Shown here one piece after another: positions 42,333-51,214 of a stretch of DNA of 64,000 bases. Origin of the DNA: Holophagaceae bacterium. GTDB taxonomy: Bacteria > Acidobacteriota > Holophagae > Holophagales > Holophagaceae. Within the stretch, counting starts at the first letter, position 1. Each line of letters opens with the position of its first letter. The stretch is from NCBI GenBank assembly GCA_016720465.1, contig JADKKO010000001.1, forward strand, positions 868,001 through 932,000. The letters run 5' to 3'. Below the pieces are notes generated by a model. It did no database searches. It had not been told where the DNA came from and saw nothing but the letters and a program-made list of their open reading frames with translations. The position numbers were made by a program, and so were the translations under genes.

Positions 42333-42999
42333 GCTGGCGGTCGTGTCGCTTTCTGGCGGAATGGATTCTTGCGTGGCCGCAGCCATCGCGAAGGCCGAGG
42401 GCTTTGAGCTGGCGCTCCTGCATGCGGACTATGGGCAGCTCACGGAATCCCGTGAGCGGCAGGCCTACCACGACATCGCCGAGTTCTACGGCGTGCCGCC
42501 CTCCCGCCGCCTCGTCATCTCCTTCGAGAACCTGCGGAGGATCGGCGGTTCCGCTCTCACCGATCCGGACATTCCGCTGCCGGAAGGCGACCTGGCCCGG
42601 GCGGGGATTCCCTCCAGCTACGTGCCTTTCCGCAATGCCCACCTGCTGAGCACCGCTGTGTCCTGGGCCGAAGTGCTCGGAGCCACGGCCATTTTCGTGG
42701 GCTTCGTGGAAGAGGATTCCTCGGGCTATCCGGACTGCCGCGAAGCTTTCCTCCGCAGTTTCGAGCAGACCGCCGACCTGGGCACTAAACCGGAAACTCG
42801 CGTGCGCTTTTTCGCGCCGCTCATCCATTCCAGCAAGGCCCAGATCGTGCAGAAGGGCCTGGAATTGGGCGCTCCGCTCCACTTGAGCTGGTCCTGCTAC
42901 CGGCGGGAAGACAGGGCCTGCGGGACCTGCGATTCCTGCCTGCTCAGGCTGCGAGGCTTCCAGCAGGCGGGAGCTGTGGATCCGGCTCCCTACGCGTAG
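42325..42999 (+). CDS. queC: 7-cyano-7-deazaguanine synthase
   Basis: QueC converts 7-carboxy-7-deazaguanine to preQ0 for queuosine in tRNA, using ATP and ammonia. The 224-residue protein has the PP-loop SGGMDS at 10-15, family segments YGQLTESRERQAYHDIAEFY and FRNAHLLSTAVSWAEVLG, and the C-terminal zinc site CYRREDRACGTCDSCLLR with four cysteines. The ATG at 42325 lies eight bases inside the end of the DUF374 gene. No queD, queE or queF is in the window. Confidence 0.95.
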   Translation: MPELAVVSLSGGMDSCVAAAIAKAEGFELALLHADYGQLTESRERQAYHDIAEFYGVPPSRRLVISFENLRRIGGSALTDPDIPLPEGDLARAGIPSSYVPFRNAHLLSTAVSWAEVLGATAIFVGFVEEDSSGYPDCREAFLRSFEQTADLGTKPETRVRFFAPLIHSSKAQIVQKGLELGAPLHLSWSCYRREDRACGTCDSCLLRLRGFQQAGAVDPAPYA

Positions 43000-43012
43000 G
43001 TTTGGGAATCGT

Positions 43013-43075
43013 TCGAGAGTCAAGAGTCAAAAGTCGAGAGTCAAGAGTCAAAGTCGAGAGTCGAGAGTCGAGAGC
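43013..43075. repeat. Tandem array of GTCGAGA / GTCAAGA heptamers
   Basis: About nine copies of a seven-base unit (GTCGAGA, with GTCAAGA and GTCAAAA variants) follow the queC stop in one direction only. The same unit recurs at 44.0 and 46.4 kb. No coding frame is present. Confidence 0.85.
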
Positions 43076-43130
43076 ATTTCGGATTTGGGATGAGGAAAGA
43101 GGATATGGCTCTATCTTAATCCGCCGCCAC

Positions 43131-43157
43131 ACGAAAAGGGCCGCTTTCGCGGCCCTT
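43131..43157 (-). terminator. Rho-independent terminator of the L25 gene
   Basis: On the minus strand GGGCCGC-GAAA-GCGGCCC is followed by TTTTCG, a seven-pair GC stem with a GAAA tetraloop, 24 bases after the rplY stop. Confidence 0.9.
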
Positions 43158-43178
43158 GCGGAACATCCTGGAGCGGGA

Positions 43179-43838
43179 CTATTTCTTTTCGTCCTTCTTG
43201 CCTTTCTTGGCGACTTCAGGCTCCGCTGCGGCCGCAGGCGCCGCAGCAACGGCGGTCTCCTCGACGACTTCTTCCGCGGTCTTGGCGCGCACGGCGCAAA
43301 CGACCTCGTGCTCGCCACCGAGGATGCGCAGGGTGGACGGAAGGTTCAACTGATCAAAGCGGATGGAATCACCGATCTTCAGGCCTTCCACGTTCACGTC
43401 GATATGGCCGGGGATGAGGCTCGGCAGGCACTCGATTTCCAGCATGCGGTGGACGAAGTCCAAAGAGCCGCCCTGGCTCTTCACGCCGATGGGAACGCCC
43501 ATCAAGCGGACAGGGATCTTCACGCGCACCTTGTGGGTGGGATCCACGCGCAGGAAGTCGATGTGCACGAGGCGGCCCGTCACGGGATGGCGCTGCACGG
43601 CCTGGATGATGACGTGGCGCTTGATGTCCGTGCCTTCGCGCTGCATGTAGACCATCGAGTTGCGCCCGCTCTCGGAGGCCAGGATGCGCGCCACGGTCTT
43701 GGGGCTGATGGCGATGTTGGCGGGGGGCTCGTTCAGGCCGTACACCACCGCCGGCATGAGGCCGGACTTGCGGAGCTTGGTGTTGGCGGCCTTGCTGAAA
43801 TCCGTGCGCAGGCTCACTTGGATGATTTCGTCACTCAT
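43179..43838 (-). CDS. rplY: Ribosomal protein L25 (long Ctc form)
   Basis: L25 binds 5S rRNA in the large subunit. The 219-residue protein has the N-terminal 5S-binding domain (LRKSGLMPAVVYG, GTDIKRHVIIQAVQRHPVTG, HIDFLRV) and the C-terminal TL5/CTC domain with PVRLMGVPIGVKSQGG and CLPSLIPGHIDV. It ends in an Ala/Glu/Lys-rich tail (AVAAAPAAAAEPEVAKKGKK) that is probably disordered. Its gene is alone, with its own terminator, and diverges from ppk1. Confidence 0.96.
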   Translation of the reverse strand: MSDEIIQVSLRTDFSKAANTKLRKSGLMPAVVYGLNEPPANIAISPKTVARILASESGRNSMVYMQREGTDIKRHVIIQAVQRHPVTGRLVHIDFLRVDPTHKVRVKIPVRLMGVPIGVKSQGGSLDFVHRMLEIECLPSLIPGHIDVNVEGLKIGDSIRFDQLNLPSTLRILGGEHEVVCAVRAKTAEEVVEETAVAAAPAAAAEPEVAKKGKKDEKK

Positions 43839-43990
43839 GGTTCCTCCTACCTGACCGGATTCAACCGGCCCTCTCGTTAGGCAATGGCCCGGGCGGGCCG
43901 GATCGTTCTTCCGCGACGGAAGGCGAAGGGACTAGTGTGCCTGAAATGGTTGAAAATTCAAGGAGTCTTGGGGGGCGGGTCCCAAATCCA

Positions 43991-44108
43991 AAGTCCCAAG
44001 TCCCAAGTCTCAAGTCTCAAGTCGAGAGTCGAGAGTCGAGGGTCGAGAGTTACGATCAGCAGCTCTTGACTCTTGACTCTCGACTCTCGACTCTCGACAC
44101 TCGACCCA
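43991..44108. repeat. Heptamer array in facing arms (GTCGAGA / TCTCGAC)
   Basis: The left arm (43991-44052) goes from AAGTCCCAAGTCCC through AAGTCTC to GTCGAGA repeats. After an 11-base loop the right arm (44062-44108) runs CTCTTGACTCTTGACTCTCG and on as ACTCTCG units, the reverse complement. A folded stem of about 40 pairs is possible. It lies in the 337-base gap between rplY and ppk1; the remainder of that gap has no other feature I can support. Confidence 0.85.
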
Positions 44109-44175
44109 CAACTCACAGCCGGCTCCCGTCACACCCAATTCACACCCGTGGCCCGGATGGTGATGAGATATATCA

Positions 44176-46326
44176 ATGGCCATGAAACGCCCCATGCCCC
44201 GCCCCGAGGAACTCATCAACCGAGAGCTGGCCTGGCTTGATTTCAACGAGCGCGTGCTGGAGGAGGCCGAGGACGCATCGGTCCCTCTGCTGGAACGCGT
44301 GAAATTCCTTTCCATCGTGTCCAACAACTGGGACGAATTCTTCATGGTCCGGGTGGCCGGCATCTGGAGGCAGATCGACGCGGGCATCACCCAGCCCGGC
44401 GCGGACGGGCTCACGCCCCGGCAGCTCATGGACCGCATCAGCCAGCGCCTGCACGAGGGATCGGCCCACCAGCATGCGCTCTTCCACAACACCATCGAGC
44501 CCATGCTGAAGGCCGAAGGGATCGCCATCCTGAACCCCGCGGACCTCAGCCAAGGCGACCGGGATTTCGTCAGCGAATACTTCGAGCGGAGCCTGATGCC
44601 CCTGATCACCCCGCTCGCCGTGGACACGGGCCATCCCTTCCCGCGCCTGGCCAACCGCGCCATGGTGCTGGTGGCGGAGCTGGAAGCCCAGGAGGCGCTC
44701 GAAGAGAATTCCATGTTCCCGCTCTCGGAGCTGAGCATCATCCACGTGCCCGCCTCGGTCGCCACGCGGTTCCTCCGCATTCCATCGCAACCGGGAACCC
44801 ACACCTTCATCACCCTGGAAAATGTCGTCCGGATGCAGCTGGAGCGCCTTTTTTCGGGCTACGAAGTGAAGAATTGCAATGCGGTCCGGGTGACGCGGGA
44901 CTCGGACCTGGTGGTGGAGGAGGATCCGGAAGAAGACCTGATGAAGACCGTGGAGGAAAGCCTGCGCAGCAGCCGCCGGGGCGCTGCCGTAAGGCTCCAG
45001 TACGAGCGGGGCCTCTCCAAGGCTCTGCTGGACTTCCTGATCGAGGAATTGGAATTGAGCGCCGAGGACCTCTATCCCACCGAGGGTTTCACGTCCTTTT
45101 CGGATTTGATGGAACTCTACATGCAGCTCGACCTTCCGCACCTCAAGGATCCGCCGCTGCCGCCGCTGCCGGTGCCGGCGCTGGAGCAGTGCGAGAGCGT
45201 CTTCGAAGCGATGTCCAAGCGGGACATCCTGTTGCAGCATCCCTACCAGAGCTTCGACGATTCGGTCGTCCGCTTCGTGCGGGAAGCCGTGGAGGATCCG
45301 AAAGTCCTCGCCATCAAGATGACCCTCTACCGCATGAGTCCCACGAGCCCCATCGCCGCGTCCCTGGAGCGGGCCGCGGAGCGCGGGAAGCAGGTGGCCG
45401 CCATCGTGGAGCTGCGGGCCCGGTTCGACGAAGAGGCCAACATCGCCTGGGCCAGGCGCCTGGAGCGGGCGGGCTGCCACGTGGTGTACGGATTGCCCCA
45501 CTACAAGACCCACGGAAAGGCCTGCCTCGTGGTGCGCCAGGAGGCCGACGGCCTCCGCCGCTATTGCCATCTGGGCACCGGCAACTACAACGAGCGCACC
45601 AGCCGGCTTTATTCGGACCTGGGGATCTTCACCGCCCGGCCGGAATTCGGCGAGGATCTTTCGAACCTGTTCAATCTGCTCACGGGCTACACCAGACCGC
45701 CCAAATTCAACTACCTGCTGCTGGCGCCGCAGTTCTTCCGGCGCAGCCTCACCGAGCGGATCCAGCGCGAGATGGAACATGCGAGGGCCGGCAAGCCGGC
45801 GCGGATGATCCTCAAGATGAACGCGCTGGTGGATCCCAGCATGATCGAGCTGCTCTACGAGGCGAGCCAGGCGGGCGTGCAGGTGGATCTCATCGTGCGG
45901 GGCGCCTGCTGCCTGCGCAGCGGGGTGAAGGGCCTCTCAGAGAACATCCGGGTGCTGTCCATCCTGGACCGCTTCCTGGAGCATGCCCGGGTCTATTATT
46001 TCGCCAACGATGGCCATCCCGAGACCCTGCTGGCCAGCGGCGACCTCATGCCCCGCAACCTGGACCACCGCGTGGAGGTGGCCTTCCCCCTGGTGGATCC
46101 GATCCTGGCGGCGGAGATCGTCGAAACCCTGGAGTTGCAGCTCGCGGACAATGTGAAGGGACGCATGCTCGGGCCGGATGGGCAGGTCCAGCGCCGGGGC
46201 CTGAACCCGGACGGGCCATTCATCCGAAGCCAGGTCCGCGCCTATGAATACGGCTATATGCGGAGCGGCGCCGGAGCCATGACCCAGAAGCTCACGGAGT
46301 TGCGGCCGGGGGATCTGGGGTTTTAA
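44176..46326 (+). CDS. ppk1: Polyphosphate kinase Ppk1
   Basis: Ppk1 reversibly polymerises the gamma phosphate of ATP into polyphosphate. The 716-residue protein has all four domains: N (NRELAWLDFNERVLEEA), head (DTGHPFPRLANRAM), and two PLD-like catalytic domains. The phosphorylated His motif is HYKTHGK at 442-448, where the second His (446) aligns with the E. coli catalytic His435. YCHLGTGNYNERTSRLY and the C-terminal YFANDGHPETLLASGDLMPRN are typical. Weak ribosome site; start at 44176 or the ATG six bases later. It complements pap at 9.2 kb. Confidence 0.95.
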   Translation: MAMKRPMPRPEELINRELAWLDFNERVLEEAEDASVPLLERVKFLSIVSNNWDEFFMVRVAGIWRQIDAGITQPGADGLTPRQLMDRISQRLHEGSAHQHALFHNTIEPMLKAEGIAILNPADLSQGDRDFVSEYFERSLMPLITPLAVDTGHPFPRLANRAMVLVAELEAQEALEENSMFPLSELSIIHVPASVATRFLRIPSQPGTHTFITLENVVRMQLERLFSGYEVKNCNAVRVTRDSDLVVEEDPEEDLMKTVEESLRSSRRGAAVRLQYERGLSKALLDFLIEELELSAEDLYPTEGFTSFSDLMELYMQLDLPHLKDPPLPPLPVPALEQCESVFEAMSKRDILLQHPYQSFDDSVVRFVREAVEDPKVLAIKMTLYRMSPTSPIAASLERAAERGKQVAAIVELRARFDEEANIAWARRLERAGCHVVYGLPHYKTHGKACLVVRQEADGLRRYCHLGTGNYNERTSRLYSDLGIFTARPEFGEDLSNLFNLLTGYTRPPKFNYLLLAPQFFRRSLTERIQREMEHARAGKPARMILKMNALVDPSMIELLYEASQAGVQVDLIVRGACCLRSGVKGLSENIRVLSILDRFLEHARVYYFANDGHPETLLASGDLMPRNLDHRVEVAFPLVDPILAAEIVETLELQLADNVKGRMLGPDGQVQRRGLNPDGPFIRSQVRAYEYGYMRSGAGAMTQKLTELRPGDLGF

Positions 46327-46393
46327 ACCGGGGGTCTTGTCGTCGGCCGATATAGTCGCTGGGTCCTGGTTCCGCTCAGGACCAATGGAATAG

Positions 46394-46510
46394 AAGTCGA
46401 GAGTCAAGGGTCGAGGGTCGAGGGCGAAACACCCAGGCTCTCGACTCTCGACTCTCGACTCTTAACTCTTAACTCTTAACTCTTAACTCTCGACTCTCGA
46501 CTCTCGACTT
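46394..46510. repeat. Heptamer array in facing arms, with CTTAACT variant block
   Basis: The left arm (46394-46424) has AAGTCGAGAGTCAAGGGTCG then AGGGTCGAGGG; the right arm (46437-46510) has ACTCTCG units interrupted by four CTTAACT units. The right arm is more than twice the left, showing independent expansion. It lies in the 240-base gap between ppk1 and mrp. Confidence 0.85.
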
Positions 46511-46566
46511 GGGGCTTTGGACTTCCGCTCCGAGGCTGCAAACTAGAGGGCTGGAGACAACTGACC

Positions 46567-47604
46567 ATGGACAAACGAATCAGCCGCGCAGCGATTTTCG
46601 ACGCCGTCAACGCCTATCAGGTTCCGGGGACATCGGCCACACTCGCGACCTTGAAAGCTGTAAAGGGCATCACCGTCGAAGGCGGCGCCATCACGGTCTC
46701 GCTGACCCTGCTTGACGCCTACCAGGACCGCGAACAGGCCATTCGCCAGAATCTGGCGGAACGGCTCCGGCAGCAGGACGCCGTCGAAACCACAGACATC
46801 CGCATCGACTGGGAAAAAACGCCCCAGGTGGAGTACAAGAACCTGCTTCCCTCCGTCAAGCACGCCATCGTGGTAGGCAGCGGGAAAGGCGGCGTGGGCA
46901 AGAGCACCGTAGCCTGCAACCTGGCCGTGGCCCTGGCGAAGCAGGGCCTCAAGGTGGGCCTCCTCGATGCGGACCTCTACGGCCCCAGCATGGGCATGAT
47001 GTTCGGCATCTCCGAAGGCCCCGAAGGCACCCCCGAAGGCAAGATCATCCCCATCGAAAAATTCGGCCTGAAGCTCATGAGCATGGCCTTCCTCATCGAT
47101 GAGGATCGGCCCGTGATCTGGCGCGGACCCATGCTCAACAAGGCGCTCACCCAGTTCTTAGGCGACGTGCTATGGGGCGACCTGGACGTGCTGCTGATGG
47201 ACCTGCCGCCGGGCACCGGCGACACGCAGATCTCGCTCATCCAGAACGCCAGCGTGGCCGGCGCCATCGTGGTGAGCACCCCCCAGGACATCGCGTTCCT
47301 CGATGCGAAAAAGGCCATCGGCATGTTCAACACCGTGAAGGTGCCGATTCTCGGCGTCATCGAGAACATGAGCAGCTTCCTCTGCCCGAAATGCGGCGAG
47401 GAGACCCAGATCTTCGGCCACGGCGGCGTGAAGGCCGCTGCGAAGCGGATGGACCTGCCCTTCCTGGGCGAAGTCCCCATCGATCTGGCCATCCGGGAAG
47501 GCAGCGACAACGGCCGCCCGCTGGTCGAGGCCCATCCTGATTCCCCCCAAACCCAAGCATTCATGGATATGGCCACGGCCCTGCGCAAGACGCTGGGATT
47601 GTGA
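46567..47604 (+). CDS. mrp: Mrp/ApbC iron-sulfur cluster carrier ATPase
   Basis: The 345-residue protein is a P-loop ATPase that carries Fe-S clusters to apo-enzymes in the cytosol. Residues 1-85 are the MIP18-like domain. The deviant Walker A GKGGVGKST is at 106-114, MDLPPGTGDTQ is the switch region, and FLCPKCGEET (CxxC near 273) is the bridging cluster site of the homodimer. GGAGA precedes the ATG. No isc or suf genes are nearby. Confidence 0.95.
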   Translation: MDKRISRAAIFDAVNAYQVPGTSATLATLKAVKGITVEGGAITVSLTLLDAYQDREQAIRQNLAERLRQQDAVETTDIRIDWEKTPQVEYKNLLPSVKHAIVVGSGKGGVGKSTVACNLAVALAKQGLKVGLLDADLYGPSMGMMFGISEGPEGTPEGKIIPIEKFGLKLMSMAFLIDEDRPVIWRGPMLNKALTQFLGDVLWGDLDVLLMDLPPGTGDTQISLIQNASVAGAIVVSTPQDIAFLDAKKAIGMFNTVKVPILGVIENMSSFLCPKCGEETQIFGHGGVKAAAKRMDLPFLGEVPIDLAIREGSDNGRPLVEAHPDSPQTQAFMDMATALRKTLGL

Positions 47605-47671
47605 GCCGGGAACCCCCGGCCCCTTTCGTGGCACTCTGCATCTAGACGCAAATCCCGTCCAGGAGTCCCCA

Positions 47672-48073
47672 ATGTCCCACCTTTCCCGGCCCTTCTTCGC
47701 GCTGCTGTTCGCGTCTGCCCTCATGGCCCAGCTGCCGACCAAGCACCCTGTCCCGCAGTCCCCGCCGCGCGCCAAACCCGAAAAGCCCGAGCCCCAGGTC
47801 GAACCGGACAAGACCAATGGAAATGTTTCCGCCTATGTGGCAAGGGAGGACGGCAAGCCCTTCGAGGGAGCGGTCGTGATCCTGGAGCTGGATGGCCAGG
47901 AGGCCCGCGCCGCCGCCACCGGCGAGAATGGCTACGTCACCTTCGTCTGGGTGAAACCAGGCATCTACAAGGCCATTTTCCGCCGGGAAGGCTACGCGGA
48001 GTCCGTGGTGCCGCGCGTGAAAGTCGAGGGCGGCAAGAACATCGACATCAAGGCCGTGCTGAAGAAGAAGTGA
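47672..48073 (+). CDS. Exported carboxypeptidase-regulatory-like domain protein
   Basis: The 133-residue protein has a signal peptide (FFALLFASALMAQ), a Pro/Lys/Glu-rich linker (residues 22-48) and a single seven-strand domain containing GKPFEGAVVILE, ENGYVTFVWVKPGIYKAIFRREGY. That is the CarboxypepD_reg (Ig-like) fold often found at the cell surface. The start follows AGGAG. Function is unknown; it could be a partner or truncated relative of larger surface proteins. Confidence 0.78.
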   Translation: MSHLSRPFFALLFASALMAQLPTKHPVPQSPPRAKPEKPEPQVEPDKTNGNVSAYVAREDGKPFEGAVVILELDGQEARAAATGENGYVTFVWVKPGIYKAIFRREGYAESVVPRVKVEGGKNIDIKAVLKKK

Positions 48074-48137
48074 GTCCTTCGCCGAAATCCAGCCACGCAG
48101 GCTGAAGCCGGGGGCCAAACAGCTTAGACTGTAGCCT

Positions 48138-48581
48138 ATGCCCCCGATCCAGATTCCCGACGTGCTCGCGCCCGACCTGCTGGACCGGGTCTGGGCCCGC
48201 TTCGCGCCGTGGCCGCTCATCCGGGAATGGGACATGACCTTCGAGGAGATGGAGCCGGGAAAGGCGACCCTGCGGCTGAAGCCCAACAAGCACACCATCA
48301 ACGGCCCCAGGGGCAACGTGAACGGCGGCGTGCTGGCCACGGTGGCGGACATGACCGCGGCCCTGGCCCTCTGCACGGTCTTCGATGGGCTCATGCCCTT
48401 CGCCACGCAGGACCTGCACATCCGGTATCTCGAGCCCGCCAAGGGCGAGGTCATCGGAAAGGCGGAAGTGGTGCGCCTCTCCAAACGCGGCGCCGTGCTG
48501 GAATGCCGGCTCACCTGCGGCGGCCGCCTGGTGGCCCATTGCACGGCGCACTTCAGCATCAAACCCAACCTGCCCGGGTGA
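48138..48581 (+). CDS. PaaI-like hotdog thioesterase
   Basis: The 147-residue protein has the hotdog-fold pattern with NVNGGVLATVADMTAALAL, where the helix carries the catalytic acid, then LHIRYLEPAKGEVIGKAEVVR. The family hydrolyses acyl-CoA or aryl-CoA thioesters in the cytosol. The substrate is not readable. The potassium channel gene follows after 19 bases, so they may share a transcript. Confidence 0.88.
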   Translation: MPPIQIPDVLAPDLLDRVWARFAPWPLIREWDMTFEEMEPGKATLRLKPNKHTINGPRGNVNGGVLATVADMTAALALCTVFDGLMPFATQDLHIRYLEPAKGEVIGKAEVVRLSKRGAVLECRLTCGGRLVAHCTAHFSIKPNLPG

Positions 48582-48600
48582 AGCTCCCTTGAGGACCGCC

Positions 48601-49617
48601 ATGCTCCGCAGCCTCGCTCCCATGCGCCGTCTACGCGAAGCGGTGGCCTTGCTGTTCGCCGTGGGCGTATCCGGCGCCATCGGCTACCACATCCTGGCCA
48701 AGCTCGGGTGGCTGGACTCGTTCTACATGGCGATCATCACGCTCTCCACGGTGGGCTACCGGGAATTGGGAGAGGTGAACGACAGCACCAAACTCTTCAC
48801 GATCTTCTACCTGGTGACCGGCCTGGGCGTGGCGACCTACGCCATCTCCAACCTCACGGCCCTCATCGTGGAGGGCGATCTGCAAGGCTATCTGCGGGAG
48901 CGGCGCATGGAAAAACGGATGGAATCCCTGTCTGACCACATCATCGTCTGCGGCTTCGGCAAGATGGGGTTCCAGGCCGCCTGGGAGCTGAAGCACGCGG
49001 ACATGCCGTTCGTCATCATCGAACTCGAAGAGAACAAGGGCCGCTCCAATCCGCGGTTCAACGACGCCATCATCCTCTACGGCAACGCCATGGACGAGCT
49101 GGTGCTGGAGAAGGCCGGCATCCGGAGGGCCAAGGGCCTGATCACCGCCCTCACCACCGATGCGGACAATGTGCTGGTGACGCTCACCGCGCGGCAGATG
49201 GCGCCCAAGATCCCCATCGTCGCCCGGAGCGCCAAGCTCGGCACCGAGAGCAAGCTGATGGCCGCAGGCGCCACCCACATCGTGAGCCCCTACGAGATCG
49301 GCGGCCGGCGCATGGCGGCCCTGCTGCTGAATCCCGACATGATGAATTTCTTCGATGTGGTGCTGCACCAGGACCAGCTCGAGCTGGGCATGGAACGGAT
49401 CCACGTCCATCAAACATCCATGCTCGTTGGGCAGACCATGCGCGACATGCGCCTCCGGGACAGCACCGGAGCCTTGATCGTAGGGATCAACCGCATCGGC
49501 TCAGGCCTGCGTTTCAATCCCAAGGGCGAAGAGACCTTCCAGGCAGGCGATGACATCCTGGCCCTGGGCCCCAGCAATGCGCTGGAAGCCTTGATGAAGC
49601 TGGCAGGCGGGGAATGA
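48601..49617 (+). CDS. Two-helix potassium channel with RCK (TrkA-N/TrkA-C) domains
   Basis: The 338-residue protein has two membrane helices (about 12-32 and 67-90) around a pore loop with the selectivity filter TVGYRE (50-55), in place of the common TVGYGD. TrkA-N follows from about 109 with HIIVCGFGKMGFQ, the nucleotide loop, and a TrkA-C domain covers about 250-335. It resembles MthK-type channels gated by ligands on the RCK ring. The start at 48601 has GAGGA before it; the frame is open 72 codons upstream inside the thioesterase gene, which is a shadow. Confidence 0.92.
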   Translation: MLRSLAPMRRLREAVALLFAVGVSGAIGYHILAKLGWLDSFYMAIITLSTVGYRELGEVNDSTKLFTIFYLVTGLGVATYAISNLTALIVEGDLQGYLRERRMEKRMESLSDHIIVCGFGKMGFQAAWELKHADMPFVIIELEENKGRSNPRFNDAIILYGNAMDELVLEKAGIRRAKGLITALTTDADNVLVTLTARQMAPKIPIVARSAKLGTESKLMAAGATHIVSPYEIGGRRMAALLLNPDMMNFFDVVLHQDQLELGMERIHVHQTSMLVGQTMRDMRLRDSTGALIVGINRIGSGLRFNPKGEETFQAGDDILALGPSNALEALMKLAGGE

Positions 49618-49659
49618 AAGCCTAAGAATGGCCTTCGAGCTGGTGGCCTGCGCCGGCCA

Positions 49660-51120
49660 TCAATACGAGGCAGGGGCCTTTTTCTCGGTCCTTTCGATGA
49701 CTTTATGCGGCAGCCGCGGCGCCATGTCCGCCAGGCCCAGCGCGGTCACGGCCATGGCGGCGGCGCCCTCCGCGAGGGCTTCGGGCTTCACGTGCTCGAG
49801 GGTGTCCGCCTGGCTGTGGTGGGTCGTCGTGAAATAGTCCTCATTGTCCTGGATGCCGAAGAAGGCCGGGACGCCTTCCGCCAGGAACGGTGCGTGGTCG
49901 CTGTCCTCACTGGATTCCAAAGGCAGCTCCCGCACGCCCATTTCGTTGAGGGGCGCGATGGCCTGGGCCATGAACGGCCGCAGGTCCTCCCGGCCTTCCA
50001 TGGCGAAGCCCCGGACCCGGCCGGTGCCGAGGTCATTGATGAGCACCGCCTGGATGTCCTTGAGTTCACCCGCATGCGCCTTCACGTAAGCCTTGCTGCC
50101 GAAAATCCCCTGCTCTTCCCCGCTGAACAGCACCACGCGGATGGTTCTCCTCGGTTTCACCCCGGCGGCCTGGATGGCGCGCAGGGCTTCGAGTACAGCC
50201 ACGCTGCCGGTGCCGTTGTCCGTGGCGCCGGTGCCGAGATCCCAGCTGTCCAGGTGGGCCCCCAGGATCACGACTTCCTCGGGCTTCTCGGCACCGCGGA
50301 TCTCGCCGATGGAATTGTAGGCCTGCACCGGTTTCTCCGAGGCCGTGCCGCCGAGGTTCAGTTCCAGCTCCAGGCTGCCGTGCTTTTCCATCAGCCGCTT
50401 CAAGGTGTTCACATGCTCCCGGTTCACGAAGGCCGCGGGGACGTTGGGCAGGAAGCGGCCGCCCCTGGGCGAGCCGGTCATGGTGAGGAATCCGCCCTCC
50501 TTCTCCGACCCCATGAGAAAAGCCGCGATGCCTTCGGTGCGGACCGCGCCGAAGAGCTTCATCATCTTCTCGCGGCGGCCCTTGGGGTCCCCTTCGGCTT
50601 TGGGGAAGGAACCCATCAACACGATCTTGCCCTTCAGGTGCCCGATGAGTCCCAGCATCTCATCCAGGGTCCTGCCGCCCAGCAGCACCAGGCCGCCTTT
50701 GAGCGGGCCGCGGGTGGCAGGACTCCAGGCCATCTGCGCCACCTGCAGGTTCATGCCGTTGTGGCCGATGATGCGCGCGGTTTCCACCCCGCGGGTCCAC
50801 CGGGGCCCGAAGTCGTAGGCTTCGCGGTGCACGTTCGCAAGGCCATAGGCCTTCATCCGCCCCTCCATCCACTCATGGGCTTTCTCCAGCCGTTCCGAGC
50901 CGGTGAGCCGCGGGCCGATCTCGTCGCAGAGGTACTGCAGATTAGCTATCGCCTGCCCGTGGTCCCTGATCTCCGCCATGACCTTCGCCGCCGGGGTGGT
51001 GGCCGCGGCCGCCACGTATTCCGCGCCTTCGCGGGTGGGTTTGCCGCGTTCCGCGACGGGAGCTGGAGCCTGCGCGAGCAGCGCCACGGAAGCGACAAGG
51101 ACGAAGAACAGACGGTGCAT
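49660..51120 (-). CDS. Exported M28 family peptidase
   Basis: The 486-residue protein has a signal peptide, a protease-associated region (about 120-255) and an M28 zinc domain. Visible motifs are GAHLDSWDLGTGATDNGTG, FSGEEQGIFGS, NDLGTG and TTHHSQADT, covering the usual zinc ligands and catalytic Glu. It is closer to the human PGCP/carboxypeptidase Q type than the M28 at 37 kb. AGGAG precedes the ATG. It converges on the channel gene and diverges from the tyrA fusion. Confidence 0.93.
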   Translation of the reverse strand: MHRLFFVLVASVALLAQAPAPVAERGKPTREGAEYVAAAATTPAAKVMAEIRDHGQAIANLQYLCDEIGPRLTGSERLEKAHEWMEGRMKAYGLANVHREAYDFGPRWTRGVETARIIGHNGMNLQVAQMAWSPATRGPLKGGLVLLGGRTLDEMLGLIGHLKGKIVLMGSFPKAEGDPKGRREKMMKLFGAVRTEGIAAFLMGSEKEGGFLTMTGSPRGGRFLPNVPAAFVNREHVNTLKRLMEKHGSLELELNLGGTASEKPVQAYNSIGEIRGAEKPEEVVILGAHLDSWDLGTGATDNGTGSVAVLEALRAIQAAGVKPRRTIRVVLFSGEEQGIFGSKAYVKAHAGELKDIQAVLINDLGTGRVRGFAMEGREDLRPFMAQAIAPLNEMGVRELPLESSEDSDHAPFLAEGVPAFFGIQDNEDYFTTTHHSQADTLEHVKPEALAEGAAAMAVTALGLADMAPRLPHKVIERTEKKAPASY

Positions 51121-51214
51121 CGGCGACTCCTGGAAAATGGAACCTCATCTTACGAGGAAAGTCCTGTTTCCGCGAAACGGATTAGAATGGTTGTCTCAAC
51201 TCAAGAGGTCCTCC

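Noticed and set aside
42161..42999. preQ1 riboswitch upstream of queC
   Set aside because: queC starts inside the preceding gene, so no leader exists for a riboswitch.
44173..45780. 535-codon minus-strand frame opposite ppk1
   Set aside because: His/Gln/Gly-rich composition with no motif; it mirrors the codons of ppk1, whose domains are all intact.
43013..46510. CRISPR array as an explanation for the heptamer repeats
   Set aside because: Units are only 7 bases, contiguous, without unique spacers, and no cas gene is present.
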